DNA from: Tistlia consotensis USBA 355
GTDB lineage: Bacteria > Pseudomonadota > Alphaproteobacteria > Kiloniellales > DSM-21159
Length of the DNA stretch: 64,000 bases
Reading direction: 5' to 3'
NCBI RefSeq assembly: GCF_900177295.1
Contig: NZ_FWZX01000005.1
Location: 124,001-188,000, forward strand
Below are positions 41,839-51,169 of the stretch, piece after piece. Positions within the stretch are counted from its first letter, which is position 1, and every line of letters begins with the position of its first letter. The position numbers were made by a program, and so were the translations under genes. The notes below the pieces were generated by a model. The model worked only from the letters and a program-made list of their open reading frames with translations, had not been told where the DNA came from and searched no databases.

Positions 41839-42864
41839 ATGTTGCGCAGAACCCTGGCCCTGGCGGCGGCCGCCGGGCTGACGCTGGGCGCCGCGGCGGC
41901 GGCCCAGGCGGCCGAGATCAACCTCAAGCTCAGCCACTTCCTGCCGCCGGTCCACGGCATCCACACCGACTTCATCGAGCCCTGGGCGCACGACCTGGAG
42001 GCCTGCAGCAACGGCAAGGTGCACGTCGACATCTATCCGGGCGGCACGCAGCTCGGCAACGTCGCCAAGCAGCAGGAGCAGGTGCTGGCCGGCGTCGTCG
42101 ACATCGCCCACGGCCTGACCGGCATCCCGCGCGGCCGCTTCCCGCGCACCTCGGTGATCGACCTGCCCTTCCTGACTGAGAGCGCGGACGCCGCGACCCG
42201 CACGCTCTGGAAGCTCTATCCCGAGTACCTGAAGCCCGAATACAAGGGCCTGCACGTGCTGGCGCTGCACGCCCACAACGGCGGCCTGATCCACACGCGC
42301 GACAAGCAGGTCAAGACGATGGACGACCTCAAGGGCCTGCGCATCCGCACGCCCTCGCCGGCCATCTCGATGATGCTGGAGGCGCTCGGCGCGGTGCCCC
42401 AGGGCATGCCGCCGGGCCAGGTCTACGAGGCGCTGCAGAAGGGCGTCATCGACGGCACGGTCTTCCCCTGGGACCCGGTCAAGTCGTTCCGTCTCGCCGA
42501 GGTGCTGAAGTACCACCTCGACGCCCGGGTCTACACCGTCTCGTTCTTCTTCGTGATGAACCAGAAGCGCTACGACTCGCTGCCCGACGACGTCAGGGCC
42601 TGCGTCGACAAGCTGTCCGGCGACAACCTGATCCCGAAGTTCGGCCCCTGGTGGGACAAGTGGGACGCGCCGGGCAAGGCCGCCGCCGAGGAGCGCGGCA
42701 ACGTCATCACCAAGCTGTCGGACGCCGAGCGCGCGCGCTGGCGCGAGGCCCTGCAGCCGATGATCGACGCCTACCTCAAGCAGCTCGAGGACCAGGGCGT
42801 CGAGAACGCGCGGGAGATCTACGCCAAGGCCCAGGCCTACACGGCGGAGTTCGAGAAGAAGTAG
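41839..42864 (+). CDS. TRAP transporter solute-binding protein (DctP family)
   Basis: Periplasmic binding protein of 341 residues with a Sec signal (MLRRTLALAAAAGLTLGAAA, cleavage near AQA-AE). DctP landmarks are LKLSHFLPP, VHVDIYPGGTQLG, FPRTSVIDLPFL and the carboxylate-binding Arg in KGLRIRTPSPAISMMLEALGA. The ligand is probably an organic acid. ATG 41839 has an AGGGAGG site. First gene of a complete DctPQM operon. Confidence 0.93.
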   Translation: MLRRTLALAAAAGLTLGAAAAAQAAEINLKLSHFLPPVHGIHTDFIEPWAHDLEACSNGKVHVDIYPGGTQLGNVAKQQEQVLAGVVDIAHGLTGIPRGRFPRTSVIDLPFLTESADAATRTLWKLYPEYLKPEYKGLHVLALHAHNGGLIHTRDKQVKTMDDLKGLRIRTPSPAISMMLEALGAVPQGMPPGQVYEALQKGVIDGTVFPWDPVKSFRLAEVLKYHLDARVYTVSFFFVMNQKRYDSLPDDVRACVDKLSGDNLIPKFGPWWDKWDAPGKAAAEERGNVITKLSDAERARWREALQPMIDAYLKQLEDQGVENAREIYAKAQAYTAEFEKK

Positions 42865-42869
42865 GGACG

Positions 42870-43373
42870 GTGCAGGCGGTCCCCTCCCCCCTGCCCCTCG
42901 CCCGCCTCGTCGCCCGCGGCGTCGCCCTCGTCGGCCTCGCCGCGCTCGGCGTCGCGGTCGGGGTGACGCTGCTCGACATCGCGCTGTCGCTAGGCGAGAG
43001 CGGCATCGCCGGCGAGGTCGACATCGTGCAGCTCTGCGTCATGGCCGGCGCCTGGCTGGCCATGCCGCTGGCCTTCCTGGACGATGCCCACGTCTCGGTC
43101 GACCTGCTGAGCGGCCGCCTGCCGCACCGGGCCGGGCTCGCGCTCAAGGGCTTCGGCGAGCTGCTCTCGGTCGCGCTGATGGCCCTGGTGCTGCGCTACG
43201 GCTGGGACACCGCGCAGCAGCAGCTGACGTTCGGCGACGTCAGCCAGGAAATCGGCATCCCGATCATCTGGTACTGGGCGCCGCTGCTGGCCGGCGCCGC
43301 GCTCTCGATCCTGGCGGCCCTGCTTGTCGCGCTCGCCGACCTCGCGGCTGCCCTGAAAGGAGCGCCGCGATGA
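42870..43373 (+). CDS. TRAP transporter small permease (DctQ)
   Basis: Four-helix membrane protein of 167 residues (helices near 15-37, 50-70, 90-110 and 130-155). The central AGAWLAMPLAFLDDAHVSVDLL is the DctQ signature. It starts at GTG 42870, 5 bp after the binding-protein gene, and overlaps the large permease by 4 bp (ATGA). Confidence 0.9.
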   Translation: MQAVPSPLPLARLVARGVALVGLAALGVAVGVTLLDIALSLGESGIAGEVDIVQLCVMAGAWLAMPLAFLDDAHVSVDLLSGRLPHRAGLALKGFGELLSVALMALVLRYGWDTAQQQLTFGDVSQEIGIPIIWYWAPLLAGAALSILAALLVALADLAAALKGAPR

Positions 43374-44686
43374 GCCCGCCGCTGCTCGGTCTCGCCGGCT
43401 TCGGCGTCACCCTCCTGCTGATCCTGCTGCGCGTGCCGGTCGCCGTCGCCATGGGCCTGACCGGGGTCGCCGGCTTCGCGCTGCTCAACGGCTGGCCGGG
43501 CGCCGCCTTCACGCTCGGCTCGGCGCCCTTCGAGAGCGTCTTCCCCTACAGCCTGTCGGTCGTGCCGCTGTTCGTCGCGATGGGCGTCTTCGCGGCACGC
43601 GCGGGCCTGAGCCAGTCGCTCTACGGCGCGGTCAACGCCTTCGTCGGCCACCGGCGCGGCGGCCTCGCCATGGCGACGATCGGCGCCTGCGCCCTGTTCG
43701 GCGCGATCTGCGGCTCCAGCCTGGCGACTGCGGCGACCATGGGCCAGGTCGCGCTGCCCGAGATGCGCCGTCACGGCTACGACGACCGCCTGGCCAGCGC
43801 CGCGATCGCCGCCGGCGGCACGCTCGGCGTGCTGATCCCGCCCTCGATCCTGCTGGTGCTCTACGGCCTGCTGACCGAGACCTCGATCGGCGCGCTCTTC
43901 GTCGGCGCGCTGATCCCGGGCCTGGTCTCGACCCTGCTCTACATGGCCGCCGTGGTCGTGCAGACCCGCCGCCATCCCGAGCTGGGACCGGCCGGCGAGC
44001 GCCAGTCCTGGCGCCGGCGCGGCCGCGCGGTCGCCCGGATCTGGGAGGTCGCGCTGCTGTTCGCGCTGGTCATTGGCGGCATCTACTTCGGCCTGTTCTC
44101 GCCGACCGAGGCGGCGGCGGTCGGCGCCGCCGGCGCCTTCCTCTTCGCCCTGCTCGGGCGCGGAGAGGGCCGCAGGAACCGGGCGCGCGACCTGCTGGGC
44201 GCCGCCTTCGAGACGGCGCGCACCACCGGCATGATCTTCCTGATCCTGGTCGGCGCGGGCCTGTTCAACTACTTCGTCGAGACCTCGAACCTGCCGCAGC
44301 TGCTGGTCGGCTGGGCCCAGGCCGCCGGCCTGCCGGCCTTCGCCGTGCTGCTGCTGGTCATGCTCTTCTACCTGGTGCTCGGCTGCTTCATGGACGCGCT
44401 CTCCATGATCCTGCTGACCATCCCCTTCATCTTCCCGCTGATCCAGGCGCTCGGCTTCGACGCGGTCTGGTTCGGCATCCTGGTGGTCACGGTCGCCGAG
44501 ATCGGGCTGATCACGCCGCCGGTCGGCATGAACCTCTTCGTCATCCAGGGCGTCGTGCCGGGCCTGCGGCAGGAGACCATCGTACGCGGCATCCTGCCCT
44601 TCCTGGTCGCCGACCTGGTGCGCCTCGTCCTGCTACTGCTGATCCCGGCCCTGGTGCTGTTCCTGCCGGGGCAGATGGGCCACTGA
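43370..44686 (+). CDS. TRAP transporter large permease (DctM)
   Basis: Sodium-coupled permease of 438 residues with about 12 membrane segments. Conserved features include the first helix pair (LGLAGFGVTLLLILLRVPVA), AICGSSLATAATMGQVALPEM, GGTLGVLIPPSILLVLYG, and ITPPVGMNLFVIQGV near the C terminus. It completes the transporter with the two genes before it. Confidence 0.95.
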   Translation: MSPPLLGLAGFGVTLLLILLRVPVAVAMGLTGVAGFALLNGWPGAAFTLGSAPFESVFPYSLSVVPLFVAMGVFAARAGLSQSLYGAVNAFVGHRRGGLAMATIGACALFGAICGSSLATAATMGQVALPEMRRHGYDDRLASAAIAAGGTLGVLIPPSILLVLYGLLTETSIGALFVGALIPGLVSTLLYMAAVVVQTRRHPELGPAGERQSWRRRGRAVARIWEVALLFALVIGGIYFGLFSPTEAAAVGAAGAFLFALLGRGEGRRNRARDLLGAAFETARTTGMIFLILVGAGLFNYFVETSNLPQLLVGWAQAAGLPAFAVLLLVMLFYLVLGCFMDALSMILLTIPFIFPLIQALGFDAVWFGILVVTVAEIGLITPPVGMNLFVIQGVVPGLRQETIVRGILPFLVADLVRLVLLLLIPALVLFLPGQMGH

Positions 44687-44997
44687 AACGGCGGCTCAGC
44701 CGCGTCCCGCCGCATCTCTCCCGAAGGCCGAATCACAGGAAAAGCCGGACCCCTCACGGTAGTCCTCCCGAGGTGGGCGTCACAGTGCCGCGCGGCGACG
44801 GGCCCGGCGGCCGGTCGGGCGGCGGTCCCTGCGTCGGGCGGCTGCACGGCGGGCCCCGGGGGCGGTTTTGCGGCCCGGCAGGGTCATAACCTTGGGTTGC
44901 TTCGACTGCAGCCAGGCAGTTGCCCGGCGCCGCGCGCGCTGTCAGGATGCGGCTTCGTCAGCCAGAAACGCCAAGCAACCCGAGGGAGGATCCGGTT
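44687..44997. other. 311-bp intergenic region
   Basis: No supported gene on either strand and no tRNA-like fold seen. It separates the TRAP operon from the formaldehyde-oxidation pair and presumably contains the promoter of the latter; no clear -35/-10 pair or operator was identified. Confidence 0.4.
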
Positions 44998-46106
<1,109 letters not shown>

Positions 46107-46107
<1 letters not shown>

Positions 46108-46964
46108 TGGAGCTGGAGACGGTCTCGAAGAACCGCTGCTTCGGCGGGACCCAGGGCGTCTACCGGCACGACAGCAAGGCCTGCAACGGCCCGATGAAGC
46201 TGGCCGTCTACCTGCCGCCCCAGGCCGAGCAGGCCGAGAGGGATGGACGGCGGCTGCCGGTCCTCACCTGGCTGTCGGGCCTGACCTGCACCGAGGAGAA
46301 CTTCACGGTCAAGGCCGGTGCCCAGCGCGTCGCCGCCGAGCTCGGCCTGATCGTCGTCGCGCCGGACACCAGCCCGCGCGGCCAGAACATCCCCGGCGAG
46401 GACGAGAGCTACGACTTCGGCAGCGGCGCCGGCTTCTACCTGGATGCGACCCGGGAGCCCTGGTCGAAGGCCTACAACATGTACTCCTACGTCACGCGGG
46501 AGTTGCAGGCCCTGGTCGCCGAGCGCTTCCCGGTCGACACGGCCCGCCAGGGCATCATGGGCCATTCGATGGGCGGCCACGGGGCGCTGACGATCCACCT
46601 GAAGAACCCGGGGACCTACCGCTCCTGCTCGGCCTTCTCGCCGATCGTGGCGCCGAGCCAGGTGCCCTGGGGCCACAAGGCCTTCGGCGGCTACCTCGGC
46701 GAGGACCGGGCGGCCTGGCGGCAGTACGACGCGACCGAGCTGGTCCGCGAGCGGCCCTCGAAGGCGACGATCCTGATCGACCAGGGCGAGGCCGACAACT
46801 TCCTGTCGGAGCAGCTCAGGCCCGAGCTCTTCGCCGAGGCCGCGCGCCGGGCCGGCCAGCCCTTCGAGCTGCGCCTGCAGCCCGGCTACGACCATTCCTA
46901 CTTCTTCATCGCGAGCTTCATCGAGGACCACCTGCGCCACCATGCCGCGGCCCTGAAGGGCTAA
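46107..46964 (+). CDS. fghA: S-formylglutathione hydrolase
   Basis: Serine hydrolase of the esterase D family, 285 residues. The nucleophile is in GHSMGGHGALTIHLKNP, and the conserved LTWLSGLTCTEENF and AFSPIVAPSQVPWGHKAF segments are family hallmarks. The late His lies in GYDHSYFFIASFIEDH. It hydrolyses S-formylglutathione to formate and glutathione, completing the pathway begun by the preceding gene, with which it is translationally coupled. Confidence 0.96.
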
Positions 46965-47073
46965 AACGCAGGAAATCCAGGGCCTTCCGGCGACCTTCGC
47001 AAGTTTTCGGTCAGGTTCGGACGCTATCCTTCAGGTGGTGGGAAACGCCCACCAACCTGAAAAGGAGACCACG

Positions 47074-47259
47074 ATGCAGGTAGGATCGATGGGTTCGCAC
47101 GTCGGCAGCGTGCAGACCGCGCACACCGCCGCCCCCGAAGCTGCGGAGCGGGGTCCCGACCACGACGGCGACAGCGACGACACGGCGGCGAGCGCCGTTC
47201 AGAGGTCGCTGCCGGCACCGGCGGCGGGCCGCGGCACCGCCGTCGACCTGGTCGCCTGA
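47074..47259 (+). CDS. Small acidic protein with GPDxDGDxDD motif
   Basis: Reading frame of 61 codons starting at ATG 47074 behind AAAAGGAGACC, one of the best ribosome sites in the window, and ended by a strong terminator 32 bp past the stop. The sequence has a Ser/Gly/Val/His-rich N terminus, a central RGPDHDGDSDDTAASA and a C-terminal GRGTAVDLVA. Short proteobacterial proteins with a GPDNDGDADD-like centre and a G..VD..A end are familiar, so this is probably a conserved, cytoplasmic small protein of unknown function. No membrane segment. Confidence 0.75.
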   Translation: MQVGSMGSHVGSVQTAHTAAPEAAERGPDHDGDSDDTAASAVQRSLPAPAAGRGTAVDLVA

Positions 47260-47290
47260 GGCCGCGTTCGGCCGAAAGCCGATCGAGACT

Positions 47291-47324
47291 GGCCGCGCCC
47301 GCTTGCCGGGCGCGGCCTGTTTTT
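47291..47324 (+). terminator. Rho-independent terminator
   Basis: An 11-bp perfect GC stem (47291-47301 with 47307-47317) and a 5-base loop are followed by TGTTTTT. It lies after the small gene and is the clearest intrinsic terminator in the window. Confidence 0.9.
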
Positions 47325-47342
47325 CGCGCCGACGCCGGCCGG

Positions 47343-47819
47343 CTACTTCACGACCAGCTTGTCGAGGGCCCAGACCGAGCGGTCGACGTACTGCTGGGCG
47401 TCGTAGCCGGCGTCGTAGGGATAGACGATCCAGAAGGGCCCCTTGTCCTTCGGCAGCGGCTTGCCGTCCATCTGGTCGGCGATCAGCATCGGCGTCGTCT
47501 CGAAGTCGTCGAGGGGGATCTCGATGGTGTAGCCGTCCAGGGCGTGGGCCTCGACCATCGTGCCGGCGGCGCCGAGCGAGCGCATCAGCGCCTGGCCCAT
47601 GACGCCGCGGAAGGTCGCCTTGCCCTGGGTCCACTGGGTGGTGGTGGTGAACTCGCCGCGCGGCAGCTTGTCGAGCTCCTCCCGGGTCAGGGTGCATGGG
47701 CCGGCGACGATGTTGCCCTCCACGGTCAGGCTCTGGGCCCGCGCGCTGCCGGGCAGCAGGGCCGGCGCCGCGACGAGCAGCAGGAGGGCGGCGAAGACGG
47801 ACGGAAGGCGGCGCGGCAT
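47343..47819 (-). CDS. Exported molybdopterin-dependent oxidoreductase-fold protein
   Basis: Protein of 158 residues with a Sec signal (about 1-28, ending GSARAQS). The mature part follows the small SUOX-fold family: LTREELDKLPRGEFTTTTQWTQGKATFRGVMGQAL, a central YTIEIPLDDF, then KGPFWIVYPYD and SVWALDKLVV. Most members of this short group lack the cofactor cysteine of true sulfite oxidases; the single mature Cys (GPCTLT) is not at the molybdenum-ligand position. It may therefore bind no cofactor and act as a periplasmic binding or sensor domain. Confidence 0.78.
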   Translation of the reverse strand: MPRRLPSVFAALLLLVAAPALLPGSARAQSLTVEGNIVAGPCTLTREELDKLPRGEFTTTTQWTQGKATFRGVMGQALMRSLGAAGTMVEAHALDGYTIEIPLDDFETTPMLIADQMDGKPLPKDKGPFWIVYPYDAGYDAQQYVDRSVWALDKLVVK

Positions 47820-47938
47820 CGACGAAAGCTCCGGCAGTTTTACCCGTGGGCCGGAAGGTGAGCCGAAGGCCCGACAGGGTCAAGCCGCGTCGAGGTCCCG
47901 CTTCTTGACGAAGTGTGAACGCTATCGGCGAACCGCGC

Positions 47939-48595
47939 TCAGGCGGCGCGCTCGCGGCGCTTGACGACCTTCGCCGGGTTGCCGAGCGCGACGACGTCGG
48001 CCGGCAGGTCCCGGGTCACCGTCGAGCCGGCGCCGACCACCGAGCGGGCGCCGATGCGCACGTCGGGCACGACGATGGCGCCGAGCCCCAGGAAGCACTC
48101 CGCCTCGCAGACGACACGGCCGCCGAGATGGCAGCCGGGCGCCAGGAAGACGCCGTCCCCGAGCCGGTCGTCGTGGCCGATGGTGCAGTCCCAGTCGACC
48201 AGGACGCAGCGCCCAAGGCTGGCGTTCGGGTTGACCACCGACTTGCCGAGCAGGATCGAGCCGGCGCCGATCTCGGCGTAGAGCGAGACCCTGTTGCTGG
48301 GATGGACCAGGGTCGCGAGGCCGCCGCCGAGCCGCTCGACCCGGGCGGCGTAGGCCAGGCGCCGGCCGCCCTCGCCGACGCTCGGCGCGAAGCGGTGCGC
48401 CGCCACGAAGGCCGGGTCGTCGAGCAGCGCCTCGCCGCCCAGCACCGGGCAGTCGTTGACGATCTCGCCGGCCGGCCGGCGCGTGTCGAGGAAGCCGGCG
48501 ACGGCGAGGCCGAGGTCGCGGCAGGTCTCCAGCACGCAGCGCCCCTCGCCGGTGCCGATGATGACGATCGGCCGGCCGTCCGCCGCGCCGCTCAC
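47939..48595 (-). CDS. NeuD/PglD-like sugar O- or N-acyltransferase
   Basis: Acyltransferase of 218 residues. An N-terminal Rossmann-like domain (PIVIIGTGEGRCVLE, sugar-nucleotide binding) is followed by a left-handed beta-helix (about 100-205) with hexapeptide repeats and the catalytic His in DCTIGHDD. It transfers an acetyl group to a nucleotide-linked amino sugar or sialic-acid-like sugar. The start is GTG 48595, in a GTGA overlap with the upstream ligase. With the ligase and DegT aminotransferase it forms a sugar modification operon. Confidence 0.85.
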   Translation of the reverse strand: MSGAADGRPIVIIGTGEGRCVLETCRDLGLAVAGFLDTRRPAGEIVNDCPVLGGEALLDDPAFVAAHRFAPSVGEGGRRLAYAARVERLGGGLATLVHPSNRVSLYAEIGAGSILLGKSVVNPNASLGRCVLVDWDCTIGHDDRLGDGVFLAPGCHLGGRVVCEAECFLGLGAIVVPDVRIGARSVVGAGSTVTRDLPADVVALGNPAKVVKRRERAA

Positions 48596-49947
48596 GCCGC
48601 GGCTCCCGAGAGCGCCGGCCGCCGGTCGATCACGCGGCGCGCCTTGAAGGCGGTGCGGTCGAAGGTCTGCTCGGGCACCAGCCGGGCCGGCACGCGGATC
48701 CCGAAGGCGGCGCGCAGGGCCGCCTCGACCTCGGCCTGGAGCGCCGGGTTGCCGGGCTCCCCGGCCTCGACCTCGACCGAGATCTCGTCGAGCTCGGCCG
48801 GCCGCTCCAGGTGGATGCGGAACTCCGTGCCGGTGCCCGGCACGCCGCGCAGCACGTCCTCGACGGCCGAGGGGAAGATCTTGACGCCGCGCACGACCAG
48901 CAGATCGTCGAGCCGGCCGATAATGCCGTGCGGCAGGCGCGGATAGGTCCGGCCGCAGGCGCAGGGCTCGTCGGTCATCAGGGTCTCGTCGCCGGGGAAG
49001 TAGCGGATCATCGGCTGCGCCCGGCGCCAGAGCTGGGTGTAGACGACCGCGCCCTTGCTGCCCATCGGCACCGCCTCGTTGGGCGCGTCGGCGCGCACCA
49101 CCTCGGTGTAGTCGATGTCGAGGTAGGTGTGCATGCCGGTGCGGTGCTCGCACTCCATGTTGGTGCAGGGATGGACCTCGGCGACGTTGCCGAAGTCGAT
49201 CGCCTTGAGGCCCCAGCCCTGCTCGAGCCGGCGCTTGACCGCGGGCACGCCGCCGCCCGGCTCGCCGCCGAAGAAGCCGAGGCGCAGGCTCGAGGCCGCC
49301 GGGTCCTCGCCCAGGGCCCTGGCGCGCTCCAGCAGGTGCAGGGTGAAGGAGGGCGTCGCGCAGATCACGCTGGCGCCGACCCGCTTCATCAGCAGCAGCT
49401 GGCGGTCGCTCTCGCCGCCGCCGACCGGCAGGACCTTGGCGCCGATCGTCTCGGCCGCGCCGAGCAGGCCCCAGCCGCCGACGAAGAGGCTGAGCGGGAA
49501 GGACATCTGGACGATGTCATGGGGCCGCATGCCGGCTGCCCAGACCTGCATCGCCTGGGCCTGGGAGACGTGCTCCCAGTCGTCCCTGGTGATCGCGAAG
49601 AGCGTCGGCTGGCCGGTCGTGCCGCTGGTGCCCTGGATGCGCATGACCTCGGCGAAGTCGACGCCGAGGTAGTTGCCGAAGGGCGGGTGCGCCTCCTGGC
49701 TCTCGCGCAGCATCGCCTTGGTGACGACCGGCACCTTCTCGGTGAAGTCCTCGAGCCGGCGCACCTGCTCGGGCCGGAAGCCGCGGCGGTCGTAGAGCTC
49801 CCGGTAGAAGGGGATGCGGTGGTAGGCGTAGTCGAGCTGGTGGCGAATCCGCTCCAGGATCACCCGGCGGCGCGCCTCGGGCGCCAGGGTCTCGCGCTCC
49901 TCGTCCCAGAAACGCCGATAGCCGTCGGCGCCGATCGTTCCCGCCAT
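48592..49947 (-). CDS. PaaK/CapK-like AMP-forming ligase
   Basis: Adenylate-forming enzyme of 451 residues in the phenylacetate-CoA ligase family. The P-loop-like IQGTSGTTGQPTLF is intact (about residues 107-120). Zinc-binding cysteines appear in DEPCACGRTYPRL, and the C-terminal domain starts at GRLDDLLVVRGVKIFPSAVED. True PaaK proteins sit in phenylacetate operons; here the neighbours are a NeuD-like acyltransferase and a DegT aminotransferase, so it more likely activates an acyl or aryl acid for transfer to a sugar. Substrate unknown. Confidence 0.85.
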   Translation of the reverse strand: MAGTIGADGYRRFWDEERETLAPEARRRVILERIRHQLDYAYHRIPFYRELYDRRGFRPEQVRRLEDFTEKVPVVTKAMLRESQEAHPPFGNYLGVDFAEVMRIQGTSGTTGQPTLFAITRDDWEHVSQAQAMQVWAAGMRPHDIVQMSFPLSLFVGGWGLLGAAETIGAKVLPVGGGESDRQLLLMKRVGASVICATPSFTLHLLERARALGEDPAASSLRLGFFGGEPGGGVPAVKRRLEQGWGLKAIDFGNVAEVHPCTNMECEHRTGMHTYLDIDYTEVVRADAPNEAVPMGSKGAVVYTQLWRRAQPMIRYFPGDETLMTDEPCACGRTYPRLPHGIIGRLDDLLVVRGVKIFPSAVEDVLRGVPGTGTEFRIHLERPAELDEISVEVEAGEPGNPALQAEVEAALRAAFGIRVPARLVPEQTFDRTAFKARRVIDRRPALSGAAA

Positions 49948-49990
49948 GCCGTCTCAGATCCTCAGCGCAACAGATTGGACAATTTCGAGT

Positions 49991-51100
49991 TCAGGCAGCG
50001 ACCCGGCGCTGCGCACGACCCAGCGCCGCCGCGACCCGCTCGACCTCGGCCTCGCCCATGTCGAGGTGGAACGGCAGCCCGAGGCTGCGCTCGGCGAGGC
50101 TCTCGGTGAACGGCAGGGCGGCGCGCGGGCAGTCGCGGAACGGCGGATGTCGGTGGCAGCCGCTGCCCCACCAGAACTGGCTGCCGATGCCCTGGTCGGC
50201 CAGGTCCTCGGCCATGTCCGCGGCGTCGCCGCGGCCGGTCACCATCATCGTCGAGGCGGCGACGCCGGACAGGCCCGGCGCGAACTGCAGCCCGCGCAGG
50301 CCGCCCAGGGCCTTCTCGTAGAGCCGGCGCAGGGCGATCCAGGCCTCGCGCGTCTCCGGCCAGGCGTCGAGCGCGGCGAGGCCGACGGCGGCGGCATACT
50401 CCGACAGCTTGGCGTTGGTCGCGTCGACCGTGGCGAGGCGCTCGCCGCGGAAGCCGAAGCGGCTGCGCGCGCCGATCTCGGCCGAGAGCGCGGCATCCTC
50501 GGTGACGATCAGGCCGCCCTCGCCGATGCCCAGCGCCTTGGTCGCGTGCAGGCTGACCATCGCCGGCACGCGGCCAGGCTTCAGGCTGTCGAAGCCGGCA
50601 GCGGCGTCGACCACCACCGCCAGCCCGCTGGCCTCCTGGAAGCGGTCCCAGGCGCCGAGGTCGAGGGGCGCGCCGAAGGGCGCGACCACCGCGACGGCGC
50701 CGACGGGACCCGGCGCGCCGGCGGCCTGCAGCAGCGCGCTGGTCGGCGACAGCGCCCAGGTCTCGGGCTCGACGTCGACGAAGAAGGGCTTGAGGCCGGC
50801 CTGACGCACCGCGTGGGCGGTCGCGACGAAGGTCCAGGACGGCATCAGGCAGTAGGAGCCGGCGGGCGGCCGCTGGGCCTGCAGGGCCAGGGTCAGGCCG
50901 AGCGTGCCGTTCGCCGTCAGGGTGACGCAGTCGGGCTCGAGGCCGAAGTGCGCGGCCATGCGCTGGCGCAGCTTGTTGTGCAGCGGTCCGGCGTTGGTGT
51001 ACCAGCCGGCCTCGTCGATGCGCTTCAGCCAGGGCAGCAGGGCCTCCGCGCGCGGCAGGCGCGGTCTCAGGACGGGCAGGTCGATGCAGGCATCGCTCAT
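49991..51100 (-). CDS. DegT/DnrJ/EryC1 sugar aminotransferase
   Basis: PLP aminotransferase of about 369 residues. TANGTLGLTLAL, MPSWTFVATAHAVRQAG, VVVDAAAGFD (the pyridine-binding Asp) and the internal aldimine Lys in LHATKALGIGEGGLIV fit the DegT family. The family usually aminates UDP- or dTDP-linked keto sugars. I prefer ATG 51100; ATG 51118 would add MSGCCP. It lies 43 bp upstream of the ligase gene on the same strand and is divergent from the TPR glycosyltransferase. Confidence 0.85.
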   Translation of the reverse strand: MSDACIDLPVLRPRLPRAEALLPWLKRIDEAGWYTNAGPLHNKLRQRMAAHFGLEPDCVTLTANGTLGLTLALQAQRPPAGSYCLMPSWTFVATAHAVRQAGLKPFFVDVEPETWALSPTSALLQAAGAPGPVGAVAVVAPFGAPLDLGAWDRFQEASGLAVVVDAAAGFDSLKPGRVPAMVSLHATKALGIGEGGLIVTEDAALSAEIGARSRFGFRGERLATVDATNAKLSEYAAAVGLAALDAWPETREAWIALRRLYEKALGGLRGLQFAPGLSGVAASTMMVTGRGDAADMAEDLADQGIGSQFWWGSGCHRHPPFRDCPRAALPFTESLAERSLGLPFHLDMGEAEVERVAAALGRAQRRVAA

Positions 51101-51169
51101 GGGGCAACAGCCTGACATAACAGGCTTAATCGCCGGTTAAAATGCGCCCGCCTTTACCGATCGTTCAGC

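Noticed and set aside
47544-47964. Plus-strand frames opposite the molybdopterin-fold gene
   Set aside because: No motif, no ribosome site; the minus-strand product has a signal peptide and a recognised fold.
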